Shown piece after piece: positions 21,105 through 33,515 of a DNA stretch of 64,000 bases. Location: the NCBI GenBank assembly GCA_027563935.2, contig CM050449.1, positions 88,698,371-88,762,370 of the forward strand. The letters are read 5' to 3'. Made by a program: the position numbers and the translations under genes. The notes under the pieces are model-generated. The model searched no databases. It had not been told where the DNA came from and saw only the letters and a list, made by a program, of their open reading frames with translations. Each line of letters begins with the position of its first letter. Position 1 is the first letter of the stretch. The stretch is from Costus lasius (lineage: Eukaryota; Streptophyta; Magnoliopsida; Zingiberales; Costaceae).

Positions 21105-24100
21105 AGACGCTAACACTAAGAAGACACGAAGAGGTCATCACATCCGGACGCTGACGCTACATAGGTATAATTCCCTATCCCTTCTTCCCTCTCAGTCTAC
21201 TTTGATGGAGAGATAACTCCGAAATAAATAACACTTTTATGAAGAGATAACTCTGAAATAAATAATACTTTGATGGAGAGACAACAACCAAATAAAACAT
21301 CTATTTTGATAGAGAGACAACTACGAAATAAACATCTATGATTATGAAGAGCATAGACAGACTTATCATTGAAGAAGTACATCTGTCTCCACACTGGCGA
21401 CACCAATTCCTTGCCTCGGCTACATAGCCAGTATATTTCCCTATCATTAAAAATGGATGTTACTCATCGAACCCAACATCTAGCCATCAGATCGGCGTCA
21501 AATTTCAGCCACACCCTCTCCTTGAGTGTGTACACTGACAAATGAAAGGATCCAGCCATCTGACGGGCAGATCGCCGGAATCAAACAAATTACCACCAGT
21601 GACCCTGTTTCCACCGAAAGCCTCGATTTGCCACAATGTTCCACCAAAAGGCATCAAACTCCAGCCACAAGTCCTCCTCAACATGGGAAAGGTATACCTG
21701 AAGCCAATTGAGTAGAGGAGTGGCAAGTAACGAGCGGCGGGTGAACCCTAGTTTTTGTCCGCTGCCGCCTTCATTGAGAGAGATGAGAGAAAAATCGGAC
21801 GGTTGAGATTCATCCAGTTTAGACTGATAGTCCAAATTACTTCAAACTTAATCGAACGACCAAAATCAATTTGATTGAATCTAACAGTTCAGATTCATTC
21901 AATTCAAATCAATGATCCCGATCTGAATCAAAATCTACGGCTTAGATTACTTGAAGCGAAATCGCATGGTCGAGATCAATCTGATATAATAAATTGAATC
22001 CAACGATTCAGATTCATTCTCTTTAAATCGATGGTCCAGATCTAAATCAGATCGACGCTCTAGATCATTCACAGGAAATCGGACAATCGAGATCAATCTG
22101 ATCAAATAAATTGAATCCAACGGCTGATATTCATCCTCTTCAAATCGACGGTTCTTATCACTTTAAGCAAAATTGGACGACCTAAATCAATCTGATAAAA
22201 AAAATTGAAGCCAACGGCTGAGATTCGTCCCTTCAAATTGATGGTCCAGATTCCTTAAAGCCACATCGGATGGTCAAGATATCTCTAATTTAATAAATTA
22301 AATCTAACAGTTCAGATCTGTTGAAATTAAATCGATGATCCAGATTTGAATTCAAATCAACGGTCGAGATTACTTCGAGTTACATCGTACAGCTAAGATA
22401 TCTCTGATTTAATAAATTAAATTCAACGGTCCAGATCCGTTCAAATTAAATTGACAGTTCAGATCTGAATATAAAACAAATGAGTGGCTAAAATTGATCG
22501 AAACATATCTAGGTCAATCAGTTAATTTTTGACATGATTAATGTGTCGATCCCTACTATATCGAACCTGATCTTTCCAAATATAATATCATATTTTCGAT
22601 ATGAGACCCAGATGAAAGCAGATCTATGATTTTAAATGAACGGTGATGATAAGTCTAATCTAAAATCTAAATCATGGCTAAAAATTATTAGAACATATCT
22701 AGATCAATCAGATGATGTTTGAAATGATCAAGGTGTCGATCCCTACTAAATTGAACCTAATTTTTCCAAATATATTATCGGATTCTCAATCCGAATTTTG
22801 GATTGAAGCACATCTATGAATTTAAATCAAGAGTCATGAAAAATCAAATATTCGGTGACTGAAGATAGGGTTGAGCATTCGATAAATACCAATTTATCGA
22901 TTACCGAATTACCGATTATCGATTTTATCAAATTTTTTTTCCTTCACCATTACCATTACCGATTGGTAATTTACTGACTTTACCGATTGGTAAAATCAGT
23001 AAGTTACTGATTTTTACTTGTTTTCGTTTGTCCTCTATATGATATGCCACTAGGCGCCAATTGTAAATCAATTCCTAATATTTATTTATTTATTGCTTCA
23101 GAAATGAATACTTATGTTGTATATGTGAGGAAATCGATGGTCAAATTAAATTTAGTAACGGTAAGTTGGTAAAATTAAAAAATCTATAAGTGTTTAGTAA
23201 ATTGGTAAATTTACTAAACCGAAATATTTTATCGAACCGATTGCCGATTACTGAATATCATAAATTTTTTTATCGTACCGATTACCGATTTATTGAATCG
23301 ATTTTACCTTCACCTTCGGTAAAATTAGTAAAATTCGATAATTACCAATTAATGCTCAGCCCTAACTGAAGATAATCTAAGTCAATTGGAATTGAAATAT
23401 CCAACAAGCCATCACTGCCGGATATCTTTCAACATTCAAGAATCTCCGAAAACCTTAATATATCACAATAAAATATTGTTTGGGAGGTACGTATGTCGAC
23501 ATTTACCATTGGGGCGTAACTCCTCAATATGATGTTATGTTCATTAAGGCTGGAATATCCAACACACCATCAAGACAAGATCTTTTTTAAATTAAATATC
23601 CAACAAGCCGTTGAGGCTAGATAATTCACAAATAAAAATATCCAATAAACCATTGAGGTTGAATGTTTTTCTTTTAAATTGAATATCCAACAAACCACTG
23701 AGGCCGGATAATTCACAAATCAAAATATGCAATAAGCCGTTGAGGCCGGATACTTTTCCAAATTGAATATCCAACAAGCCATTGAGGCCGGATGTTTTTC
23801 TCTCAAATTGAATATCAAACAAGCCGTTAAAGCCGGATATCTTTACCCAACAAGCCGTTCTGGCCAAGTACTTTATCAAATTGAATATCCAATAAGCCGT
23901 CAAGGCCGAATATCTTTTCCCAACAAGCCATTGTGGCCGAGTACTTTCTCAAATTGAATATCCAATAAGCCATTAATGCCATATATCTTTACCCAACAAG
24001 CTGTTGTGGCTGGGTACTTTCTCAAATTGAATATCCAACAAGCCGTTAAGACTGAATATCTTTACCCAACAAGCCATTGAGGCTGCGTATTTTCTCAAAT

Positions 24101-24330
24101 TGAATATCCAACAAGCCGTCAAGGCTGGATATCTTTACCCAACAAGCCGTTGAAGCCGGGTATCTTTCAAATTGAATATCCAACAAGTTGTTGAGGCCGG
24201 ATATTTTCCGAATTGAACATCCAACAAGTCATTGGGACCAGATATCTCCTAAATTTAAGATATCCAATAAACCATGGCAAGACCAGGTATTTGGCAGAAA
24301 CAAATCATCCAAGTTGACGAAGACTTTTCT
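21105..24330. repeat. Long direct repeat, copy 1
   Basis: Begins near CTAACACTAAGAAGACACGA and ends near GAAGACTTTTCTC, and repeats as copy 2 at 24690-27440 with indels. In order: repeated GATGGAGAGACAACTCCGAAAT-like lines (21190-21340), a region repeating TCCAACGGTTCAGAT-like words (21780-22480), a GATCAAGGTGTCGATCC block (22540-22740), an AT-rich insert with ACCGATT words (22880-23350), and the AACAAGCCGTTGAGGCC array. No credible gene. It could be an LTR of a large non-coding element or half of a segmental duplication; I cannot decide. Confidence 0.7.
23590..24285. repeat. Short-period array, about 18 units of AACAAGCCGTTGAGGCC
   Basis: Units of about 35-43 bp alternate between AATATCCAACAAGCC and TACCCAACAAGCC starts. 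Every unit drifts and there are no unique spacers, so it is a tandem array, not CRISPR. It makes periodic but meaningless frames on the minus strand (GLNGLLDIQF repeats). Confidence 0.85.
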
Positions 24331-24690
24331 CATTTATTAGACCAATTATTTTCATTAAAATAAATAAATAAAAAATAAAAAAATAAAAACAGGGGAAATT
24401 TGATTTTTTTAAAAAAAAAAAGAAAAAAGGGAGGAGAGAATGAGAAAAACAAAAATAGGAAAATAAATAAATAAATAAATAATAAAAAATAAAAATAATA
24501 TAAAACCAAGTCTACGGTTAAGAGAGGAGATGGAGTAAGCACGTATAAAAATAAAAAAAATAATAAAAGATAAAATCAAATAAAAATAATAAAATATAAA
24601 ATCAAATAAAAATAATAACTTTTCTCACCCATCTCCTATAAAAAGAGGCTAGACACATGAAAAAAAAAGAGAAGAAGAGAGATCACAACG
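24331..24690. repeat. AT-rich spacer between the long direct repeats
   Basis: Mostly A-rich simple sequence with AAATA runs. A TATAAAAAG at 24637-24645 just before copy 2 could be a promoter, as expected if the direct repeats were LTRs. No coding content. Confidence 0.5.
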
Positions 24691-27440
24691 TCGAGATGCT
24701 AACACTAAGAAGACACGAAGAGATCATCACGTCTGGACGCTGACGCTGCAGAGGTATACGTTCCTATCCCTTTTTCTCCCTCTCAGTCTACTTTGAAGGA
24801 GAGATAACTCCAACATAAACAACACTTTGATGTAGAACCAACTTCAAAATCTACAACACTTTGATGGAGAGATAACTCCGAAATAAACAAATACTTTGAT
24901 GGAGAGACAACTCTGAAATAAACATCTATTTTGATGGAGAGACAACTCCGAAATAAACATCTATGATTATGATGAGTAGAGACAGACGTATCATCGAAGA
25001 AGTACAGCTACCTTCACACTCACGACACTAATTTCTCGCCTTAGCTACACAACTAGTATACTGCCTTTGCGGATGTTACTCTTCGAACTCAACATCTAGC
25101 CGTTAGATTGGCATCAAACTTTAACCACACCCTCTCCTTGATTGTGCGTACTGATAGACAAAAGGATCGGTCCATCGGATGACCGAATCACCAGAATCGA
25201 GGTTTTTCCCTGTGACCCCTATTTTTGCCGAGACATTCGATTTGTCCCCAATTCTCCACCAGACAGTGCCAAACTCCAGCCATGAGTCCTTCTCGACATA
25301 GAGATGGTGCACATAGAGCCGATTGAGTGGAGGAGCAGCGAGCAGCAGGCGGCGATGAACCCTAATCTTCGAATGCTGCCTACTTCGTCGAGAGAGACGA
25401 GAAAAGAATTGAATGGCTAAGATTCATCCCATAAAATCAATGTTCTAGATCTTCATCAAATTGACACTCCAGATTATTTTGAACAAAATCAGATCGCTGA
25501 GATCAAGCCAGTTTAATAAATTCAAACAAATAGATCAGATTCGTCCAAATCAAATCAACGCTCCAGATTCAAAAGAAAATCAACGATTGAGATTACTTCA
25601 AGCATAATCAGACGGTTGAGATCAAGCTGATTTAATAAACTAACTCCAATGGTCTAGATTCATTCATTTCAAATCTTATAGTTCAGATCTGAATAAAGAT
25701 TGATGATCAAGATTATTTCAAGTAGCTATGATCAATCCGATTTAATAAATTAAATCCAACGGATCAGATACATCAAAATCAAATCCAACTGCTCAGATCC
25801 ATCCGAATGATATCCGACAGTTCTGATTTGAAAAAAAAAAAGCGACGATCCAGATTAATTCAAGAATATCAGATGGCTCCGATCAACCCGATTTAATGAA
25901 TTGAATCCAACTGCAGAGATATGTTTGTTCGAAATTGAACGCATCATATTAAATCAAACTCGATCGAATAACCCAAATCTTTTACTTTGATCGAATAACC
26001 CAAATCTTTTACTTTGATCAATCAGATGCGATCGAATGGCTCAAATCTAAATTTGTAATGCACGACTGAGAATGATTAGAAAATATTTAGGTCAATCAGT
26101 TGACTTTTGACATGATCAAGGTATCGATTCCTACTATCGTGAGCCTGATCTTTCTAAATATGGTATCAAATTTTCAATCTGAGACTAGGATTGATACAAA
26201 TCTATGAATTTAAATGAACGATCACAATGAGTTTGATCTAAACTCTAAATTAACGGCTGAAATTGATCTGAGCATATCTAGGTCATTTGGTTGACTTTTG
26301 ACGTGATCAAGGAGTCGATCCCTACTAAATGAAACTGGATCTTTCCAAGTATGATATTGGATTTTCAATCCGAGGCTTGAATTGAAGCAGATCTATGAAT
26401 TTAAATGAATGGTCATGATGAGTTTGATCTAAATATGAAATCAACGGCTGAAAATGATCTGAGCATATCTAAGTCAACTAGTTGACTTTTAACATGATCA
26501 ATGTGTCGATTCCCACTAAATCAAACTTGATCTTTTCCAATTATGATATCTGATTCTCGATCCTAATTCTAGATTGAAGTAGATCTTTGAATTTAAATCA
26601 ATGGTCATGAGAAAATCAATTATTGGATGACTGAAAATAATCTGAACCAATTGAAAATAAATATCCAATAAAATATCAAGGTCGGACAAAGAATTTCTAA
26701 AAACCTTAACATATTGCTTGGGAGGTGCATACGTCGACGTTTACCATCGGGGCGTAATTCCTCAATATGATGTTGTGTTTGATAAGGCTGAAATATCCAA
26801 TAAACTATCATGACCAGATATCTTTATCCAACAAGCCGTTGAGGCCTGGTATTTTCTTAAATCAAATATTCAACAAGTCATTGAGGCTAGGTATTTTCTC
26901 AAATCGAATATCCAACAAGCCATTGAAGCCAGATAATTCACAAATATCCAACAGGCCGTTGAGGCTGGGTATTTTCTCAAATTGAATATCTAGCAAGCCA
27001 TCAAGGCCGGATATTTTTATCCAACAAGCTGTTGAGGCCGAGTATTTTCTCAAATCGAATATCCAACAAGCTATCAAAGCCGGATATTTATCCAACAAGC
27101 CGCTGAGGCCAAATATTTATCTAATAATCCATCAAGGCTAGATATTTCACAAATTCAAATGCTCACAAGTCATCAAGACCAAGCACATGTCAAATTCAAA
27201 TGCTCATAAGTCGCCAAACCGAGCACATGTCAAATTCAAGTGCTCACAAAGTCGTCAAGACCGAGTACATGTCAAATTCAAATGCTCATAAGTCGTAAAG
27301 GCTGAGTAATTTCTAAATTAATTATCCAATAAGTCGTTGAGATCGGATATATCTTAAATCCAAAATATCCAATAAGCTATTGCAGGGCTGGGTATTTGAC
27401 AGATACAATTCATCCAAGGTGGTGAAGACTTTTCTCTTTT
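24690..27440. repeat. Long direct repeat, copy 2
   Basis: Matches copy 1 in order: GATGGAGAGACAACTCC lines (24800-24960), the TCCAACGGTCCAGAT region (25410-25900), the GATCAAGG..TCGATCC blocks (26115-26520) and the AACAAGCCGTTGAGGCC array (26780-27390). It lacks the AT-rich ACCGATT insert of copy 1 and has an extra CTCATAAGTCG sub-array at 27160-27310. The offset between copies falls from about 3600 to 3110 bp because of indels. Confidence 0.7.
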
Positions 27441-28172
27441 ATCATTTTCTTTCTAAATTCAATTGTGTATTTTCATTATAATGTTTAATAAATTATTTTG
27501 TTCAGCCATTTTATTTCATTTCATTACATATATCTCTTAATCAAAGGTGCACTTATTTTCAGGGGTAATTAACAATGAGTGCTTGCGCTCATTGGAAGCC
27601 AGAACCCATTAAACAAAAAAACCTTATTTTTATAAGGTGAATTTGAAAGGTCAAGACATATTAATTAAATAACCAAAAATGACCAATAAATTTTTATAAT
27701 CCTCTACCTGAATCCGACCCTATTAATTTTCTTACTACCTATTGTCTAACCGAACCCGATAAATACCTGAGTCCAAATTTTGCCTTAGCTCCTCTCCCTC
27801 TTCTCAAAGCCCTCACCTAGCCACTACACCCCCCCTTACCTATTGCCTAGCCCCGTGTAACCTCTAATGCTATTGGCTAGCGGCAATGCGCACCCCTCCG
27901 TTCACCCCTTCTCCTCTTGCCACTCCCTGCCCCCCTTGCTGCCTAGCCTCGGGTCGCCTATAATGTTGTTGGCTGGTGGGAAGGGAACATCCCACTAGCC
28001 TTTGACATACCTGAGAGTCCCCATTGTTAGCTAACATTACTCCCCCTCACTGCTGGACGTTGCTTCCCTTGCTACAGAAATAAGAGTTGCAATAGATGCT
28101 GCTCCCTCTCATCGTTAGTAGGCGGCGATGAGACATGGAAATGAGAGGAGATGAAGGAAATAGGGTTTAGTT

Positions 28173-28210
<38 letters not shown>

Positions 28211-28375
28211 CATGTTCAGATAGTGGGTATCTATTATATGCTACCCGAACCCACTCGGGTAGCATATACACTACCCATACCTGAACCAAAACCCAATTAA
28301 TAGGTATTCGATTATTTGTAAATGGATTCAGGTAGGGCAGATACCCGCTAAAATAGTACCCCGCTGCCATCCCTA
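27441..28375. other. Right flank of the inner hAT, no gene
   Basis: AT-rich to 27700, then C-rich sequence at 27790-28130 without a supported frame, then a (TA)n microsatellite at about 28174-28208, then the subterminal ACCCGAAC/GGGTA part of the inner hAT. Confidence 0.6.
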
Positions 28376-28935
28376 ATTCTCAGTTTTACATGCTTAAAAA
28401 ACACAAACCATTTTAATCCATACATTTAATCCAAGAGGGATGACAATGGAGAGACGACAGGCGGTAGCAGCACAACAGGGAGTATCACAACTGTATAATG
28501 TTAGGGTTTGGGATTTGCACGATCTGACGAGGTTTAGGGGAGAAGCAGAGAGCAAAAGAGAATGCTCTTGAGTCTTGGCTAAGCGAAGTGAGTTGAGTGG
28601 TCAAAAAAGGGATTTGGAATTAGGATTTTAGTCTTTAGATTTATTGATTTAGGGTTATATATGAGTAATGGGCTATAGTAAGATTAATGGGTAGTGGTTA
28701 CTGGTTAGTGGAATAATAGTTTATAATATTATTAAATTAAATTAAAAATAAAAAAATATTTTTTGGGAGTTCGGGAGTTGGGATTTTCCTGAATTAACAG
28801 TTAAAGACCGGTATCAATATCACAATCCCGATTAAAAAAATCAAGTATTGAAATACTAAAATATCAATACCGTAATATCGAATACCAAAATTTTTGGTAC
28901 TATACTTTAGTACCAGTACTATTTGCTTATCCCTA
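28376..28935. other. Promoter-side end of the outer hAT
   Basis: Because the transposase is on the minus strand, this is its upstream side. It holds no frame; the last 150 bp repeat GGTATT/AATACC-like words as at the other end. A copy of the word GGGATGACAATGG at 28438 resembles the inner hAT terminus but has no partner. Confidence 0.5.
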
Positions 28936-28943
28936 GCAGCTGA

Positions 28944-30354
28944 CAATGGGTTTCTCTTCTGTTCCCATTTCTCTTCTCTCTTTCATTCACTATTTTGCTT
29001 CTATACAAATCAACCTTTCTGTGATCATGTTATGAAAATTCACTATTTTGCTTCTATACAAATCAACCTTTCTGTGATCATGTTATGCAAGAGAAGAGTC
29101 TAATTGTATCCTTGGGTGTTTAGAGTCCAGATTTAACTCTGTACGAGAGCCCTAAAATTTCACCTAAAGGCAAGCTTCAACCCGTCTATGGTTGCAACTA
29201 TCTAAACTCTTTCTTTTATTACACTGTTTACATGTTTGATATTGTTTTGATGCTTGCAAAGTTAGTTTAAAAAAATTATGAGTACATGACCTCGTGCAAT
29301 AGGCAAGGCAAATGCGAGTGGTTGGTTCTTCATCCTCGAGCATCTAGAAGCAATTAATTCTACTCCCGAACCAGGAAAGATGAAGAGGAAATGCTGGTGG
29401 TGGTGGTGGCAACTAGTAAGGATAACAGAAACTGCTGATTGTTCCTTGGATTCAGTCTTGATGGCTGTCACTTTCATGCCATGGCGTGCTCCGCTGCTTT
29501 CACTTTTAGATCAGAAATCTTGAGTGCATTCATCTAATGCTGCTTACATGTAAAGGTTGAGTACTCTCCTGTGATTCCACAATCCAATTGAACTCCGTGC
29601 ATTCAATCTAGTGGGACAAGTGAGACAGATGGGGATGCTAGATTTTGAAGATTATGCTTTCCGTTCTTCTCATCTTTGTACCAAGTTGCTGCACATTTGT
29701 GTACATGCTTGAATGCCTTCTTTTCAGAGTGGATTAATCTTACATAGCATCTTTAGTTGACCTAGCAATAGTCCAATTTATAAACAAGATCTACAATAGT
29801 CCAATTTATAAACAAGATCTACAATATAAGCATGAGTATATTGTTGTGGTTGTCGACTAATTTTTGGAGAACTCCTTTTTTAACAAACCTTTAGTTGCCT
29901 GAATGTAAAAATTTACTTTAATGCAGTATTTTGTGTATACGGTCTGTATATGGTCGGCCTTTGATGATAATTTTCCATGAGGACATGTATTTTGTTACTT
30001 ATCATTAGAAAATTATATGAAAAATTCTTCGCATTAACCTCAAGATTTCCTCCACATACTACCCATAAATTGATCTGGATTACACAGTGTTGAATTTAAT
30101 CAATATACCAACTAGTTTAAGCACATTCCCCGGTAACATTTAGATATCAGATATGAAGCCTAAGGATCTGATTCCTTTGACTACATCAAACCAACCTTTA
30201 CATACGACAATCTTTTGCAAGTCATAGAATTGAATTACATAATCTAATTAGATGTAAAATCGTGTTGATGAATGACATATATGAGACTAGGACTTATTAG
30301 TCTCTCATAACATAAACTTTCAGTAGATATAATCTAAAGCAATTGATGCACTAC
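28944..30354. other. Gene-free stretch with two small tandem duplications
   Basis: A 50-bp unit is repeated at 28985-29034 and 29038-29087, and a 28-bp unit at 29766-29793 and 29794-29821, both nearly identical and so recent. Short frames here have no recognisable domain. Confidence 0.65.
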
Positions 30355-30357
30355 TTA

Positions 30358-30856
30358 GAGCTTGTTCACTTGGGGGAAAAGTTAGAAGGAAATGAGAGAA
30401 AGTAAGAAGGAAAGAATTATAGATTTGTTTACTTAGGCAGATGGATAGTTTAAGAGGGAAAGAAAGCGGAAAGCTAAAACTACGTCTTAAGATTACTAAC
30501 TTCACACCTCGCTTTTCACCGCACCATTGCTCATCCTCACTCACTACAAGATTTCCTTGATTACTCGTCCTTGCCGTTATTGCTTGAGCTGACTGCCACT
30601 GCTTGAGCTCATCCCCACTACTTGTCTCCACTGTCGTTGCTCGTATTTAATATTTAATATTTCTATGATATTATAGTATATATATAATGAGTGAAAAAAA
30701 TAAAAATTGGAGTATATATATCAATCCTTCAAACTTTCTTTCATTTCAAGTAAACACAAGGAAGGAAAACCTATAATATATTTCATCAATTTATTTTTTC
30801 TTTATTTTCTTCTTTCTTTTTCTTTGTACTTTTCATCCGTTCAAGTAAACACAGTG
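30358..30856. mobile_element. Probable Harbinger-like MITE
   Basis: Imperfect ends GAGCTTGTTCACTTG and, reversed, CACTGTGTTTACTTG (10 of 15), flanked by TTA at 30355-30357 and 30857-30859. Interior AT-rich and non-coding. The weak end match keeps confidence moderate. Confidence 0.5.
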
Positions 30857-31026
30857 TTAATGATTAGCTCATTCTCTCCTGCGATGGATCTAAATGATGC
30901 TATCAATTGAACCATATTAAGATTGATGATACTATATTCCTAAACTATAACTTGAACTAACTACCCTAGATGAATTTTAAAATATTAATGAGCTAATTCT
31001 ACATTGGATAATTGTTTTCATTAAGT

Positions 31027-31906
31027 GTAATGCCCTAAATTTTGATTTTTTTTTCATCCAATAATAAATTTAGAATTTCAAAATTATTAAGTTGGATTTT
31101 TAGGATTTTTTATGAATTTTTATGATTCAACGAATTATTGGATAAATAAAAATTAATTGAAATTTTGATTTTGATCACGAGCTAAGACCACACTCATGGA
31201 CGATCAAACCAACATATTGGCCCAACCGAACTCAAATGTGCATGCCCAACCAGGGATAAATGTTGCAAGTGGGGGCCACCGTTTGGAACGGTGGTGGCCC
31301 CACCACCACCCATCACCAGAGATGTGTAAATGCACACATCTCTAAGTGTTTAAAATATAATGGATGGTGGATGGGGCCATCGTTCCAAATGGCTTTTTCC
31401 CCAATAAGTATGCATCAACAATGTTAGTGTTGGAAAACTCAACTAACTCTTGTTAAGGGAAAAAAATCCTCCTCAGGGCCCTCCTATTGAATAAGGTAGA
31501 ACTTCTATATACTAAGAACTTCTATTGAATAAGGTAGAAATTCTATTAAATAAGGTAGAACTTCTATTGAATAAGGTAGAAGTGTGGAGTGTCAAGAGAC
31601 AACCATGGAGAGGCATTAGCGGAAAGAAGAGTAGTGTTTTTTTTAAAAGTGAAAGGCATCGTTGATGTTGACTAGAGAAGAGGAGAAGAAATGGCACCAT
31701 TTTCCAGCCATTTGTGACTTTTAATTAATTTGCTTTGAGATTCCAACATAAATTAAATCCACGGCTGAGCGGCTATAGCAAAATTGTAGTTCGGCGGGGG
31801 CTCTAGAGGAGTTTTTTCGAGAAAAATATCCTAGGCACGGCTTCCGCCTAAAATGGCCTAGGCACGAGTTTCATCTACCGTTTAGTGAGCATCGTTGAGC
31901 GCGCAT
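31027..31906 (+). repeat. LTR-like fragment into which element III inserted
   Basis: Starts TGTAATGCCCTAAATTTTG, a common LTR start, and stops at the TG end of element III. Two hairpins stand out: GAGATGTGT with ACACATCTC around 31318-31343, and CCACCGTT with AACGGTGG near 31280. A 21-22-bp unit (AACTTCTATTGAATAAGG) is repeated about three times at 31499-31582. The other half would lie past the window. Confidence 0.45.
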
Positions 31907-33320
31907 TGTTAAGTAGTTTTTATATAGAGATTTATATGTCATTTCCATTGTTAAATCTTTACTATTTCGGCATTTACATCTAATTTACATGGATTTATTG
32001 CATTATCTTTGGAATCTACACTCGTTGGTGTTTTTGCATCATTTCAGGGAAAAAGCGAGGGAATGCGACTGTTTTCAGCTGGATCAGCATTCTTGGCAAG
32101 AACCACGATCCACCCATCGACCGGAATCACACCCGTGGCTTCTGTGTCGCCCGATGTTGATTTTTCCAGACTTTACCCCTCGCCTTATCCACGTTAGATA
32201 GAGGGCTCCAAAGGGGCAGAAGAGGAATTCGACCTGGAGGGAGGAGAAAATGACAAAAACCCTATTCACGTAAGGATAGAGAGAGATTCGGCGGACGATT
32301 TTTGGAGGAGGACGAGCACATAGGTGGAAGCGGCGGCTGAGCGAGGAGAAAAGAACCTGAGCTCATCGAATCTGAGGGGAGAGCTCTGGCGGCGGGAGCT
32401 CTAGAAGCTTCGAGCGGATTCTTCCTCCTTGAGGGAGTCCTATCGCCCTCTCCTCATTTATCTTGTTCTACTTGTTTCTCCATGGATGGTGTATTGGGAT
32501 TGTTTTATGCTTTGCCTTGGGTTATGAACATTGTAGCTTAACTTTGTCTCGGGGCTAGGGGAAGCCTCTTGGATGATTTATGTGTGGATGATAACTCTAT
32601 TTTGTTAACCCTAGATTGTTCTACTTTACCTAGATGCACTTGTTGAATGAAGTATGTTATTTTGCTATCTTCTTATATTGGATATCTGGTACTGTCGGGA
32701 GGCACATCTGGATATTGGAAAGCCTAGGTAGGGGTGTGTCAATCATCACACGGGAGTGGGTGATTGCATACGGGTAGTGTATACTATCTTGTGCTTAAAG
32801 GGTTTACTCGGCTAAGCATACTACGGAGGTAGACGTCTAGCCTGGTAAACATCTCGTTGCATCCTTGGGAGAGGACAACTCAATTGATGAGATGGTATAC
32901 ACAGTCCGGAGGTCATTGGGCTTGCTTGGGTAGGTGCACTACGGAGGTAGACATCTAGCCTGGTAAGCACCTCGTTGCATCCTCGGGAGAGGACAACGCG
33001 TACCTTTTGGATTACCCTAGGATTCAGTAAAAAGGGAATTCTATTTAATTTTTCATCCGCACATAACGTTCTAAGGTGGTGGACCTTAGCCCTGATTTAG
33101 CGCAATCCTTATATCTTCCGTCGTGCTATTACTTAGCTTTCCTCTTTAGTCACTTTGCTTTCTTATTTAGCTTAGCTTAGATCTTGGCAACCATTTCAAA
33201 ACCATCAAAGGATTGTCTAGCTTGTGATAACAGAATCAGTCGGTACTTGGTATTTGGTCCCTGTGGGATCGATACATTTATATTACTTCGATAGTCCGTA
33301 TACTTGCGGAACGACTATCA
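31907..33320 (+). repeat. 5' LTR of element III
   Basis: 1414 bp, TGTTAAGTAG to GAACGACTATCA. It contains a 60-bp segment duplicated at 118-bp spacing (about 32820-32880 and 32938-33000), tetraloop hairpins, and the U5 signature. No palindrome array of the kind seen in the other families. The matching 3' LTR starts at 56072. Confidence 0.93.
32682..32998 (+). other. Four GGGA-loop hairpins in the element III leader
   Basis: Loop GGGA at 32697-32700 (TGTC/GGCA, outer ATATC/GATAT); 32752-32755 (CAC/GTG, outer AATCA 32741-32745 with TGATT 32761-32765); 32867-32870 (TCCTT/GAGGA, outer GTTG/CAAC); 32985-32988 (TCCTC/GAGGA, outer CGTTG/CAACG). GGGA also fits the GNRA rule. The last two belong to the duplicated segment; their one closing-pair difference turns U-G into C-G. 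Confidence 0.7.
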
Positions 33321-33326
33321 AGTTTT

Positions 33327-33346
33327 TGGCGCCGTTGCCGGGGATC
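33327..33346 (+). other. Primer binding site, tRNA-Asp type (element III)
   Basis: TGGCGCCGTTGCCGGGGATC, 6 bp after the LTR. The leader then holds TTGCTAGACTA near 33377, a word also present after the primer sites of elements I and II and, as TTGATAGACTA, of V. Confidence 0.92.
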
Positions 33347-33515
33347 AAATTTATCAATATCGACACAGTTAAGTTATTGCTAGACTAGACATTTTTCTTT
33401 TTTTTAGTTTATTTGTTTTTAGTTATTTAGTGTTAAGCTCTTTTATATCCTTGATAATAACTGCAAATCTTTTTTTTTTGTTATTTGGAAAGTTGCCTTT
33501 GATCTCACTTGGTTT

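Larger units (their letters stand above)
18957..28375. mobile_element. Inner hAT-like element nested in the outer hAT
   Basis: Ends TAGGGATGACAGCG at 18957 and, reversed, TAGGGATGGCAGCG ending at 28375 (13 of 14). Flanks attctaag (18949-18956) and attctcag (28376-28383) form an 8-bp duplication with one mismatch. Both ends carry GGGTA/TACCC subterminal motifs. No transposase is visible inside; most of its length is later insertions, so it was probably a short non-autonomous element. Confidence 0.8.
15715..28935 (-). mobile_element. Outer hAT transposon, 13.2 kb with nested insertions
   Basis: Terminal inverted repeats are TAGGAATGAGCAAAC at 15715 and, on the other strand, TAGGGATAAGCAAAT ending at 28935 (12 of 15 match). 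Flanks are gtagctga (15707-15714) and gcagctga (28936-28943), an 8-bp hAT-type duplication with one mismatch. The interior next to both ends is rich in GGTAC/GGTATT subterminal motifs. It carries a dead transposase on the minus strand and a second hAT element. Confidence 0.82.

Noticed and set aside
23592..23903. Repetitive GLNGLLDIQF protein on the minus strand
   Set aside because: A by-product of translating the tandem array; no start context, domain or conservation beyond the DNA repeat.
23590..24285. CRISPR-like regular repeats
   Set aside because: Units diverge from each other, spacers are not unique, and the context is a plant transposon; it is a tandem array.
20854..27573. Calling the long direct repeats LTRs of one element
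   Set aside because: No matching TG/CA ends, primer site or target duplication found by eye; kept as direct repeats of unknown type.
28438..28470. A further hAT terminus at GGGATGACAATGG
   Set aside because: No partner end or 8-bp duplication found; probably subterminal sequence of the outer hAT.
31989..32201. Frames in the LTRs of element III (also 56154-56488)
   Set aside because: They recur only because the LTR is repeated; no domain, and the frames overlap each other.
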